Counted from the first letter of the stretch, positions 6,899 through 13,738 are shown. The stretch is DNA of 13,797 nucleotides from JBCDIQ01 sp039024295 (GCA_039024295.1 JBCDIQ010000125.1:1-13797); one strand, 5' to 3'. The notes: generated from the letters alone by a model not told the origin. Made by a program: numbers and translations.

Positions 6899-7146
6899 GT
6901 GTCTTTTTTCTCCGGTTTTTTAGAGCCAACTGATACCCCCAGGTATTTCCCGCCACCGAGGGAGATTTGGATTGGCCGATCAGCCAAACTAAAGGTAAAG
7001 GTAAATCCACCACTTGGCTTCTCTTCCTTTTTGGCGACAGTGGTCTTTTTGCCAGCATCTCTTAGGGAACTGGCGGTTTGCCCTAGCAGGGGTTGATGGA
7101 AGCCGATTAATAAAAAGACCACAACCCCCATAAACAACCTTTTCAA
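6874..7146 (-). CDS. Small exported protein of unknown function downstream of marR
   Basis: The frame has a clear signal-peptide-like segment, GVVVFLLIGFHQPLLGQ, followed by a short mature domain with alternating hydrophobic and polar residues (GGFTFTFSLADRPIQISLGG, then YLGVSVG) and a lysine-rich tail (KKPEKKDTKKSG). Three starts are possible. An ATG at 7203 (109 aa) overlaps marR by 56 bases and adds an unlikely hydrophilic extension. A TTG at 7146, one base after the marR stop, gives MKRLF before the hydrophobic core, a proper signal n-region, and a 90-residue protein. An ATG at 7131 gives 85 residues but leaves no basic n-region. I prefer 7146. The mature part looks beta-rich and I know no family for it. 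Its tight coupling to marR suggests cotranscription. Its stop codon is inside the convergent terminator. Confidence 0.6.
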   Translation of the reverse strand: MKRLFMGVVVFLLIGFHQPLLGQTASSLRDAGKKTTVAKKEEKPSGGFTFTFSLADRPIQISLGGGKYLGVSVGSKKPEKKDTKKSGSTT

Positions 7147-7147
7147 C

Positions 7148-7603
7148 CTACGGGTGAGTAAGTTGAGTAAAGAGGATATTAAGCTGTGAACTAAATGCTT
7201 CAACTTGAGCTGGGTTCTGTCCTTTGAATCCTTTTTGATAAATGGTGCTAACCAAAGGTAAGACTTTTTTGAGCAACCTTGAACCCTTTTGGGTCAATTT
7301 AATGGCATATTTTCGCCTGTTCCCAGCTACGACGGATCGTTGGATGTAGCCTTTATTTTCTAATGCATCCAGAATTCTGGTAAATGAAGCAGGGTCTTTG
7401 CGCACAAATTGGGCAATTTCTTTTTGGCTTCCTCCATTTTTCTGCTGAATCCCTCGCATCACAATCCATTGCTCATAGGTAAGGTCTACCTTGCCTTGGG
7501 AAAATTTTTCTAGGGTTTGCTTCCGAACCAGTTTCAGGATCTGTTCCATTAATTCAAACTGGTTGCTAAAGGGGTGTACATGGGCGGTGAGGGTATCCTC
7601 CAT
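7148..7603 (-). CDS. MarR-family transcriptional regulator
   Basis: A 151-residue winged-helix dimeric DNA-binding protein of the MarR type. Helices before residue 40 would form the dimer interface with the C-terminal helices (about 108-150). The helix-turn-helix covers about 45-84, with QKEIAQFVRKDPASFTRIL containing the recognition helix and ALENKGYIQRS after it. The wing is VVAGNRRKYAIKLTQKG at 91-107, with the conserved arginines of the beta hairpin. Such proteins are usually repressors released by small phenolic, lipid or redox signals and often control themselves and a neighbour. The small exported protein follows within one base or with overlap. DUF72 lies 39 bases upstream on the same strand, so readthrough from it is possible. 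Direct repeats just before and across the start codon are a possible self-binding site. Confidence 0.9.
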   Translation of the reverse strand: MEDTLTAHVHPFSNQFELMEQILKLVRKQTLEKFSQGKVDLTYEQWIVMRGIQQKNGGSQKEIAQFVRKDPASFTRILDALENKGYIQRSVVAGNRRKYAIKLTQKGSRLLKKVLPLVSTIYQKGFKGQNPAQVEAFSSQLNILFTQLTHP

Positions 7604-7627
7604 ATGTTATATGTTAGTTATAGTTAC
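7603..7627 (-). promoter_or_regulatory. TAAC-rich repeats at the marR start, possible operator
   Basis: Read on the minus strand, two perfect tandem TAACATA units (7616-7603) run up to and into the marR start codon, preceded by TAACTATAAC. Repeats or dyads overlapping the translation start are common autoregulatory sites of MarR proteins. No TAnnTTTG box is visible here. The assignment is speculative. Confidence 0.3.
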
Positions 7628-7642
7628 GGTAGTGAAAACTCG

Positions 7643-8563
7643 CTAAAAAAGATTCATCTGTTCTCCTTCTGTTGGTATAAACTCAGGTAAAGATAGGGGA
7701 ATCCTCAGTTTATCTACAAATTCTTGGATTACATATCGCCCCATTTCAGGAGCGAAGGTATCATCAGGTTCGTGTACAAAGAAATACAGCTGCTCTAATC
7801 CCGCTTCTATCCACTGTTGCAAAATAGGAATCCATGCATCCACCCGTTCATAATCGGAGGGCACCAATCCGTTTCCCACAAAACGAATCATGGCAGTTGG
7901 TGCTGTGAGGTCCAAATGAAGCACATCGCGCCGGCCACCTACATCAGTTATGACGGTCGCAACCTGATAGTCGATTAAGAATTCGGTCACCATTGACAGC
8001 AAACGATTATGCTGGAACCAGCTTTCATGTCGAAACTCAATGGCCAGTGGTACATAGGTAGGCCAGGTCGCCAGCAGCGACTGCAGTTGTGGAAACTGCC
8101 TTACGCCAAAAGTAGGAGGTAATTGCAGGAAAGAACACCCCAGCCGGTTGCCCAGTTGAAGCATTGCCTCACAGAAATGGTCTATCTGGTCCTGATCCAA
8201 TGAGTTGGAAAGCCTATGAGAAATCGGCTGGGGGACCTTTGGGCTAAACAGAAAGCCTTCTGGTGAAGCCTCTCGCCACCGGTCCAACGTATCAGAGGAC
8301 GGCACCCGGTAATGAGTAGAGTTTAACTCTATCCCGTTGAAAGCCCGGGAATAGAGAGATAAAAATTCCTTTTGTGGAGTCTTGGGAGGATACAACTTCC
8401 CAACCCATTCTTTGTTGGCCCACATGGGACAGCCAACATAGGCCATGAAAGGTTGCTCTGGAGCCTTGCTGGTAAGCAAATCTATGCTTGCCGAAGAAAT
8501 GCTTGGCAAAGAGAAATCTACTTCTGCTAACTCGTCTGGGCCATGTAGCTTTCCGAATTTCAT
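7643..8563 (-). CDS. DUF72 (YecE-like) TIM-barrel protein with C-terminal QMNLF
   Basis: A 306-residue cytoplasmic protein of the DUF72/YecE family, a TIM-barrel fold related to xylose-isomerase-like enzymes whose reaction is not established. Conserved DUF72 blocks are present: VGCPMW at 43-48, IELNSTHY at 78-85 (usually ELNSTFY), the KVPQPISH block at 109-116, FLQLPP at 145-150, IEFRHESW at 165-172, ITDVGG at 205-210 and FFVHEPDD at 261-268. About 40 residues precede the barrel. The last five residues, QMNLF, resemble the bacterial sliding-clamp-binding motif QLxLF, which would place the protein at replication or repair sites if real. It lies 119 bases after the FRG-domain gene and 39 bases before marR on the same strand. 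The ATG at 8563 is the only reasonable start. Confidence 0.88.
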   Translation of the reverse strand: MKFGKLHGPDELAEVDFSLPSISSASIDLLTSKAPEQPFMAYVGCPMWANKEWVGKLYPPKTPQKEFLSLYSRAFNGIELNSTHYRVPSSDTLDRWREASPEGFLFSPKVPQPISHRLSNSLDQDQIDHFCEAMLQLGNRLGCSFLQLPPTFGVRQFPQLQSLLATWPTYVPLAIEFRHESWFQHNRLLSMVTEFLIDYQVATVITDVGGRRDVLHLDLTAPTAMIRFVGNGLVPSDYERVDAWIPILQQWIEAGLEQLYFFVHEPDDTFAPEMGRYVIQEFVDKLRIPLSLPEFIPTEGEQMNLF

Positions 8564-8682
8564 GGGTTAAGTATATCACCTGGTAAACCGGAGTGGGAAG
8601 GTAGATGTTTTTTCAGTTGGTAGAAATATTGATAGGTGTCTGGGCAGGGGGTGACAGGATATTTCAGCGATTGGTAGACCTC

Positions 8683-9528
8683 CTAATTTGGAGACCGCTT
8701 CTTTATCGTGGAGCTGATTTCGGACTCTGTCGATTTGGGATGGGTCCCTCTTCTGGTATCGCGGTAGTGCCGCTTGAGCCAAGTGGCGAGCCCATCCAGT
8801 CCGGGGAAAAGCACCCGCTCGTTGATATTAGATTGGTCGAGCTTGTCGCGAATCTCCCATTTGAGGGCCGCAGGTATCCGGATATTGAAATACTTGATTT
8901 CTTTTCCCTTCAGCCAATGGCTGATCACCGTATTCGGATTGGACATCATCGAAAACACCGCATACTGGTTGATGATGCGCTCATCAATGGAGGGCGGCTC
9001 GAAGAATACCGCAAAATCGGCTCGCTTAAGCAGGGCTAGCTCCTTGAGGTTGCGGACAGCCCGATCGAGCATTTGCGGGGTAAAAATGTGGGAACCTTCT
9101 TCTTCAATGATGGCCTTTAGTTGATCTGGGAGATAGCGTTTGGCATCTACGTAATTGATGGCCCAAATACAGCCATCTTTATCGTATTTGGTGAAATCCG
9201 CCGTGGCAAAGTGCAGGGCCACCAGCGGTGAATACGTCCAGTCTAGCAACCGCGTAGGCAGTCCGTGGTGTTGCGCAAGGGCCAGCCAGTTCCAGGTGGA
9301 GCGTCCGCTGTCGTCTATTTTAGAGTATTTGATGAAATTTCGAAGGAGGTGTTTTTCCAGGTGAGATTCTCCAAGTCGGTTTAGGGTTGTGGTCAATTCA
9401 TAGGTATGGTCTTCCAAGCCCCGGTAGACATAAGCCGATCGGTAGCGTTGGAGGTAGCTGTTCCAGGCATCGTGGAACAGGGCTTGCTGCAATTCTTCCC
9501 AGCTGTTTACGACGATTTCATTTTCCAT
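8683..9528 (-). CDS. FRG-domain protein
   Basis: A 281-residue soluble protein carrying an FRG domain, named for a conserved (F/Y)RG motif. Here YRG is at 35-37, inside VYRGLEDHTYELTTTLNR. The second signature, QHHGLPTRLLDW at 86-97 followed by SPLVALHFA at 100-108, is strongly conserved in the family. A third block, ERIINQYAVFS at 183-193, and the closing NERVLFPGLDGLATWLKRHY at 236-255 complete the usual arrangement. The C-terminal 25 residues are a basic, serine-rich tail of low complexity. The biochemical role of FRG domains is not firmly known. They often occur alone in variable parts of bacterial genomes, sometimes near defence or mobile genes, but no such gene is visible here. It follows the small membrane protein by 69 bases on the same strand. 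The ATG at 9528 has no close alternative. Confidence 0.9.
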   Translation of the reverse strand: MENEIVVNSWEELQQALFHDAWNSYLQRYRSAYVYRGLEDHTYELTTTLNRLGESHLEKHLLRNFIKYSKIDDSGRSTWNWLALAQHHGLPTRLLDWTYSPLVALHFATADFTKYDKDGCIWAINYVDAKRYLPDQLKAIIEEEGSHIFTPQMLDRAVRNLKELALLKRADFAVFFEPPSIDERIINQYAVFSMMSNPNTVISHWLKGKEIKYFNIRIPAALKWEIRDKLDQSNINERVLFPGLDGLATWLKRHYRDTRRGTHPKSTESEISSTIKKRSPN

Positions 9529-9597
9529 TGTGGTTGCAGTTGGTATACACGAGATGCGGGTTTTTCAGGTAGGGTAGACTTCGTTTATGACCATTCT

Positions 9598-10131
9598 CTA
9601 CTCTATTGGCGCCCACTTTCCTTTTTTGAAAAATACATTTTTGAATTTGGGGGACTTAAATACCAGGTAGAAATCACGGGTACTCCTATAAGTTGTGGGA
9701 TTGCTTAACAGAATATGATGGGTGGGCTTTTCCATCTCAATGATTAGTCTTGCGGAGGAGTAGGGAGTGGTTGAGCTGATTTTTCCCCGATAAGTCTTAA
9801 GTACCTTGTCTTTTTTTGTGACATAAAAGAAAATGGAATCTTTATCGGTAATCTCAAAACGAAAATGATCGTATTGCCAATTTGCTTGATTCCCCGGAAA
9901 ACAATCCCTGTTGATCACATATTCTCCGTAGTAGTCATTTTTACTCAATTCTATGTTCGAATTGAGCCGTCGGAAAATGCCTGTGAGGAATGCAAAAAAC
10001 AAGATTACAGCGCAAGCGATACCCAGAATTTTAAGAGGTAAACGCTTGCTTTTTACGGAACTTACCAATAGTAGAATTCCTAATAAGGGAACCAGGATCA
10101 GGACAAAGAAAAGGTTAAAACCAAAACCCAT
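9598..10131 (-). CDS. Two-TM membrane protein, Bacteroidota family of unknown function
   Basis: A 177-residue protein with two hydrophobic helices at about residues 5-25 and 33-53, separated by a short basic loop (VKSKRLPLK), and then a soluble domain of about 120 residues. The soluble part contains DYYGEYVINRDCFPGNQANW (66-85) followed by QYDHFRFEI and a YRGKI turn. From memory, the pattern YYGxYxIxRDxFPGxQAxWQYxxxRFxI recurs in small membrane-anchored proteins of Bacteroidota, with no assigned function. The fold is probably all beta. With the basic loop inside, both ends of the protein would face the periplasm. The gene is visibly more AT-rich than the FRG gene after it. It sits between the FRG gene and a repeat-filled spacer that separates it from the response regulator gene. 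Confidence 0.72.
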   Translation of the reverse strand: MGFGFNLFFVLILVPLLGILLLVSSVKSKRLPLKILGIACAVILFFAFLTGIFRRLNSNIELSKNDYYGEYVINRDCFPGNQANWQYDHFRFEITDKDSIFFYVTKKDKVLKTYRGKISSTTPYSSARLIIEMEKPTHHILLSNPTTYRSTRDFYLVFKSPKFKNVFFKKGKWAPIE

Positions 10132-10196
10132 CTTAGTATTTTAAGTACCTATTGTTCGGTGTGCAACCAGCTAAGGTTCTAAAAACCTGACTTACC

Positions 10197-10312
10197 AACT
10201 GTTGAGGGAATCAAAAGCCCGTGAAGCGGGATAAGCTGTAAACCGAAAACTGAGAACTGTTGAGCGAAGCGAAATCCCGCAAAGCGGGAAAAACTGACAA
10301 CCGATAACTGTA
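10197..10312. repeat. Tandem 58-bp duplication carrying GC hairpins
   Basis: Two adjacent 58-base units, 10197-10254 and 10255-10312, align without gaps at 45 of 58 positions. Both begin AACTGTTGAG, both contain a small GC hairpin (CCCG-tgaag-CGGG and CCCGC-aaa-GCGGG) and both continue into an A/C-rich tail with AACCGA and AACTG steps. A further partial tail, AACCGATAACT, runs to 10323 and touches the response regulator stop codon. On the minus strand the hairpin at 10217-10231 is followed by CTTTT and may act as a weak terminator for the kinase-regulator operon. A and C rich AACTGA-type steps of this sort are frequent in Bacteroidota intergenic DNA. Confidence 0.75.
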
Positions 10313-10321
10313 AACCGATAA

Positions 10322-11086
10322 CTAAAATTTCAGCACCTGCTTCAAAATTTTCGACTTCTCCCGGCTGCTGATCACCTCGTGGTCATTGTTCATGATGATC
10401 TTGAAGCGGTTGCCAAACCAGATGACAATTTCCTTTACGTGGTTGAGACCGATTAGTGCTGAGCGGTTGACCCGGAAAAAGTCCTCTTTGGGTAGCTTTT
10501 GCTCAAAGGTATCCAGGGTGTGGTTGAGCAGGTAGGAATCCTGCTCGGTGTACAAACGCACACTTCTGTCTTCCACTTCAATACAAACGATCTCCGTAAA
10601 ATCGACCAATTTGTACCGATCCCGAGTTGGGATAGGAACCTTATTGGAAAACGGGGCTTTGATTTCCTCGACAATGTCTGCTCTCCGCAGGCTAGCGATC
10701 TTATCCTTGCTCAGGGGTTGCTGCCCTTTGTATACCTTCTCCAGGCATTCACGAAGTCGTTCTTCGTTGAAAGGTTTCAGCAAATAGTCACACGCATTCA
10801 GCTCAAATGCCTTGATTGCATGCTCATTGTAGGCAGTTGCAAACACGATAACGGGCATACGCTTTATCTCCAGGTTCTCGACCACCTCCAGCCCATTCAT
10901 GCCAGGCATCTCGATGTCCAAAAATACCAGGTCTGGTTTGAGTTCCTGAATCATTTCCAAGGCATCAATTCCGTTCTCGGCAACGTGAATTAGCTCTACT
11001 TCTTTGATTTTATCCAGGAGCCGCTTCATTTTATTACGTGCAGGCAGCTCGTCATCTGCAATCAGGGTTTTGATCTTTTTACTCAT
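10322..11086 (-). CDS. LytTR-family response regulator
   Basis: A 254-residue two-component transcription regulator. The receiver domain (about 5-120) has the acidic pair Asp11/Asp12 (ADDE), the phosphoacceptor Asp57 in VFLDIEMPGMNG, the switch threonine Thr84 in ATAY and Lys104 in YLLKPF. A linker of about 30 residues leads to a LytTR DNA-binding domain (about 148-252) with KVPIPTRDRYKLVDFTEIV, the FFRVNRSALIGLNHV signature and the final ISSREKSKILKQVL. Proteins of this kind bind pairs of 9-bp direct repeats 12-13 bases apart, usually upstream of promoters they activate. The start codon overlaps the kinase stop codon as ATGA (four bases), so the two are translationally coupled and form a cognate pair. 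Targets are unknown, but a fitting repeat pair lies upstream of the kinase. Confidence 0.95.
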   Translation of the reverse strand: MSKKIKTLIADDELPARNKMKRLLDKIKEVELIHVAENGIDALEMIQELKPDLVFLDIEMPGMNGLEVVENLEIKRMPVIVFATAYNEHAIKAFELNACDYLLKPFNEERLRECLEKVYKGQQPLSKDKIASLRRADIVEEIKAPFSNKVPIPTRDRYKLVDFTEIVCIEVEDRSVRLYTEQDSYLLNHTLDTFEQKLPKEDFFRVNRSALIGLNHVKEIVIWFGNRFKIIMNNDHEVISSREKSKILKQVLKF

Positions 11087-13449
11087 GAATGCTGGGAGGT
11101 TTCAAATGAAAGCGGCAGGCGCAATCTTACCAAAGTGCCGTTTCCGGTGTTCTCAAAATACAAAAGATTTTTTTCTCCGTAGATATTTTCAAGGCGAGTC
11201 AGGGTATTTACCAGTCCGGTGCCTTTGTCAATCCTGTTCAGGTCAACGCCCGGGCCGTTGTCAAACACTTCGCAGACCAACTCATCACCCTCTGCGTAAG
11301 CATCAATGTGAATTAAGCCTTTCTCGATGATTTTGGCAATGCCATGCTTGATACAATTTTCAACGAGGGTCTGTAAAATGAGCGCAGGGATGGGCACATC
11401 GCGTACCTCAGGTTCCACTTCCAACTCAATCCTAAGTCGTTCGCCAAACCTGATTTTCTCAATGTCCAGGTAGGTGGAAACCAGCTCCATTTCACTGCTC
11501 AATTTGACAAAATTCTCGCTGGAAGTTTTTAGCGTGTATCGAAAAATAAAGGCGAGTTTCTCGACAGCTTCTTCCGCCAAGTCTGGAGAATCGTGGATCA
11601 GTGCCGAGATGGTGTTGAGGGTATTGAATAAGAAATGTGGATTGATCTGAGACCTGAGAGCAGTCAGGTTGGCCTGATACGTCTGCTTGAGGAGCTCATT
11701 TTCCCGCTGGATAAAGTACAAGGCATTAAGGCTCAAGGAAACCTGCTGGGCAGCACGGGCTATGAGCTCCAAATCCTCCAGGTTATACACCCCGCGCCTT
11801 TTTCGCCCCATGAGGACCAGGCCACCTCCTGGTTCATGGTTCAGGGGAAATACCAATGAATAGGGCTGGTTAAGGGCGAAATTTTCCAGGGAACCTGAAA
11901 ACTGGAAGGGAGATAACTCTTTGCTCTTGCTCCAGAACGTATGACGCTCTTCCATGTCATAAAGAATCTCTTTCCACTCTCCAGTGAGTTCAGCCATTTC
12001 TGAAATGCGAAGTGCTTGAGGCTGGAAGTAATCCCCGAGGGTTACCTGAAATTCGTCCAATAGTTTGGTTGGAGAAGTGAATTGGGGAATTCGGGTAAGG
12101 AAGGCATTGAAGACTTCGCGTTTTTTACGCTGGGAAGTAATGAAGTATTCCTCGAGCTGTTTTTCTCGGTTCTTGTAAAGTCCTCTCATGAGTGCCATAC
12201 TGACCATGAGCACGACGACCTCAAGGAAATTTCTGTAGGCATTTTCCGGGGATAGTAAGCCGAAAAGCTGGCGAATAATCCCATACAGGAATAGCGAAAG
12301 GGCAAAAAAGATCAGGTACTGGATACTTTTGGTGAGCACCACGCTCACTTTTCCAAAGCGCAATTGGCTGTATGCGGCATTCAGCAAGGGAACGGGCAGT
12401 AAGCCCAATAGCACAAGAAACCAAGTTTCTTTTGGAAGCACCGCTTCACTGGCTGGTAACCAGAAAAATATCCCTGATGTGGCAGCAGCCACAAATGCCA
12501 ATCCGCCTAGCCATAGCCGCTGGCGACTTCTTTTCGGAAGCTTAGTTCTGAATACCAATAAAGAAACAGCCAGATACCAGCAAAAAAGGTGAAGGGTAAA
12601 GCCTTCCATGTGGGCAGTGACTTGCGAGTACCCGCCAGCTCCCCAAAGGAGCGTATAGTTGATCCAAGTATGGACACAAGCAGCCACTACCCCCGGTATA
12701 AGTAGCCATCGATACAGCTGCTGGATACGCAGCCACGCGAACGTACCCACATATGCGAACAAGCAAATAGGGAAAAGTAATGCGTACAACCGTTCAACCA
12801 CTAGTTGATCACCTTCGACAATAAGGTATCCCAGTCGACCAAATTGGAGGCCAAACACTAAACAGGCGAGTAGTACCACAAACAAGAGAGACATCAACCT
12901 CCGTCCCCCCGAACGAATAAAGGGAAATAGAATCAGCAGGATCAACACGGAAACCAGGGTCCCCACGCCAGAGAACCAAAGGTGTACCCGCCATAAAACG
13001 GGAGATTCCTGAAAGGCATAGGAAAGCCTGAATCCGTTAAGGACCCGTATGTTCTCGATTTGAAAAATCCCATTGGCAGGATTGGGGCGTTCCACCTGAT
13101 ACAGCAGCATGCGCCCGGGTGCAACAGATGCTGATACCTTGTCGACCATTTCCTCCGAATACATTTCCGTGTAGTCTATCTTCCGGAGACGGTCTCCTGG
13201 TTGGATTTTTTCAGGGGGAAACTTACGGTACTCCTGCAAGGGGTGTATGTGAAATGCTTCCAGGACTCCTTCGGTCGGTTGCCACTTGATTCGGTCATCT
13301 CCCGAAATGACCAGAGAGTGTTCCTCTATTAATGCTGCCCTTTCCTGATAAGTATTGAAATAGAGTGCTATGCCAAAGATCCATAGGACTTGGCCAATTA
13401 ATAAAATCCAGAAGCGAAGAGATAGCGAACTTTCAGGCGGGTAGGACAT
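11083..13449 (-). CDS. Membrane sensor histidine kinase with PDZ-like sensor region
   Basis: A 788-residue sensor kinase of the LytS/His_kinase type, partner of the overlapping LytTR regulator. A first TM helix (about 12-31) leads to an extracytoplasmic region (about 32-150). Within it GVLEAFHIHPL, then KIQPGDRLRKIDYTEM (81-96) and PGRMLLYQVERP (111-122), resemble a PDZ domain. About eight further TM helices follow (roughly 152-178, 185-207, 220-240, 247-268, 281-300, 312-331, 343-361, 375-397), with a last hydrophobic stretch near 408-420. Residues about 430-585 look like a GAF-type domain flanked by helices. The phosphoacceptor motif is ALRSQINPHFLFNTLN with His605, the N box is LVENCIKHG (Asn698), and the G boxes are DNGPGVD (730-736) and KGTGLVNTL (742-750). 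All catalytic residues appear intact. The ATG at 13449 gives a short hydrophilic leader before TM1. Confidence 0.93.
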   Translation of the reverse strand: MSYPPESSLSLRFWILLIGQVLWIFGIALYFNTYQERAALIEEHSLVISGDDRIKWQPTEGVLEAFHIHPLQEYRKFPPEKIQPGDRLRKIDYTEMYSEEMVDKVSASVAPGRMLLYQVERPNPANGIFQIENIRVLNGFRLSYAFQESPVLWRVHLWFSGVGTLVSVLILLILFPFIRSGGRRLMSLLFVVLLACLVFGLQFGRLGYLIVEGDQLVVERLYALLFPICLFAYVGTFAWLRIQQLYRWLLIPGVVAACVHTWINYTLLWGAGGYSQVTAHMEGFTLHLFCWYLAVSLLVFRTKLPKRSRQRLWLGGLAFVAAATSGIFFWLPASEAVLPKETWFLVLLGLLPVPLLNAAYSQLRFGKVSVVLTKSIQYLIFFALSLFLYGIIRQLFGLLSPENAYRNFLEVVVLMVSMALMRGLYKNREKQLEEYFITSQRKKREVFNAFLTRIPQFTSPTKLLDEFQVTLGDYFQPQALRISEMAELTGEWKEILYDMEERHTFWSKSKELSPFQFSGSLENFALNQPYSLVFPLNHEPGGGLVLMGRKRRGVYNLEDLELIARAAQQVSLSLNALYFIQRENELLKQTYQANLTALRSQINPHFLFNTLNTISALIHDSPDLAEEAVEKLAFIFRYTLKTSSENFVKLSSEMELVSTYLDIEKIRFGERLRIELEVEPEVRDVPIPALILQTLVENCIKHGIAKIIEKGLIHIDAYAEGDELVCEVFDNGPGVDLNRIDKGTGLVNTLTRLENIYGEKNLLYFENTGNGTLVRLRLPLSFETSQHS

Positions 13450-13493
13450 GCGAATGCAGTATACCTGAATCTATAACAAAAACAGAAATCCCC

Positions 13494-13546
13494 AAAAAAG
13501 AAAAAAGCCAGGGGACTCTAGCACTCCGTGCGAATCGACCCTAGCC
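13494..13546 (-). terminator. Terminator-like or attenuator hairpin upstream of the kinase gene
   Basis: On the minus strand, GGCTAGGG (13546-13539) can pair with CCCTGGC (13513-13507), with one G-U pair, enclosing an inner hairpin GCAC-GGA-GTGC (13531-13521). It is followed at once by TTTTTTCTTTTTT (13506-13494). This is the layout of an intrinsic terminator with a branched or long loop. It lies 44 bases before the kinase start. It may end a minus-strand transcript from beyond the window or from the spacer itself, or, if the kinase promoter is further upstream, act as a leader attenuator. The large loop makes the fold uncertain. Confidence 0.45.
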
Positions 13547-13577
13547 CTTGCTCTTGTAATTCCAGGATATTATCCCG

Positions 13578-13596
13578 TTGCAATTCCAATTTGCAA
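13578..13596. promoter_or_regulatory. TTGCAA dyad upstream of the kinase
   Basis: TTGCAA occurs at 13578-13583 and 13591-13596, 13 bases apart; each copy is itself palindromic, so the 19-base stretch is an imperfect dyad. On the minus strand the right copy also stands 18 bases before TAATAT, a loose sigma-70-like arrangement, though Bacteroidota promoters normally differ. It is a weak candidate operator or promoter for the kinase operon. Confidence 0.25.
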
Positions 13597-13629
13597 AACA
13601 AATGCCGTTTTTGAAGGGAGGGAAGATTA

Positions 13630-13694
13630 AATGGTAAATCTAAGGGCATGAATGGTAAAAATTGATGCATGAACTGTGATTAAGGGTGGTAAAT
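13630..13694. promoter_or_regulatory. TGGTAAA direct repeats, candidate LytTR operator
   Basis: AATGGTAAA occurs identically at 13630-13638 and 13651-13659, two 9-bp repeats with a 12-bp spacer and a 21-bp period. TGGTAAAT occurs again at 13687-13694. LytTR regulators typically bind two 9-bp direct repeats with 12-13 bp spacing, so the geometry fits the adjacent LytTR regulator, although the bases match the general consensus ([TA][AC][CA]GTTN[AG][TG]) only in part. TAAGGG precedes two of the copies (13641-13646 and 13681-13686). The array sits between the kinase operon and a divergent gene start at 13739 and could control either. Confidence 0.45.
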
Positions 13695-13722
13695 TGTAAT
13701 AAAATATAGGAATTTTCTTTTG
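13694..13722 (+). promoter_or_regulatory. Weak promoter candidate for the rightward partial gene
   Basis: TTG at 13694-13696 is followed 18 bases later by TTCTTTTG (13715-13722), one mismatch from TAnnTTTG. The spacing is one base short of the usual 19-21. The region is strongly AT-rich, and the third TGGTAAAT repeat overlaps the TTG. The ATG at 13739 lies 17 bases after the -7-like box. Confidence 0.3.
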
Positions 13723-13738
13723 TATATTTTATGTATAA

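Noticed and set aside
8605..9039. Plus-strand open frame opposite the FRG gene
   Set aside because: The FRG signatures are on the minus strand and continuous; the plus frame is a shadow.
7643..10131. A new defence island made of FRG, DUF72 and the two-TM protein
   Set aside because: No nuclease, toxin, NTPase, recombinase or boundary repeat is visible, and gaps between the genes are 69-119 bases; co-direction alone is not enough.
10197..10312. CRISPR-like array
   Set aside because: There are only two units, directly adjacent, with differences spread along the full 58 bases and no unique spacers.
13507..13550. tRNA 3'-half-like sequence on the minus strand (GGTCGATTC followed by a T-tract)
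   Set aside because: It resembles a T-loop, but no acceptor, D or anticodon stem can be formed, so I kept only a terminator-like hairpin call.
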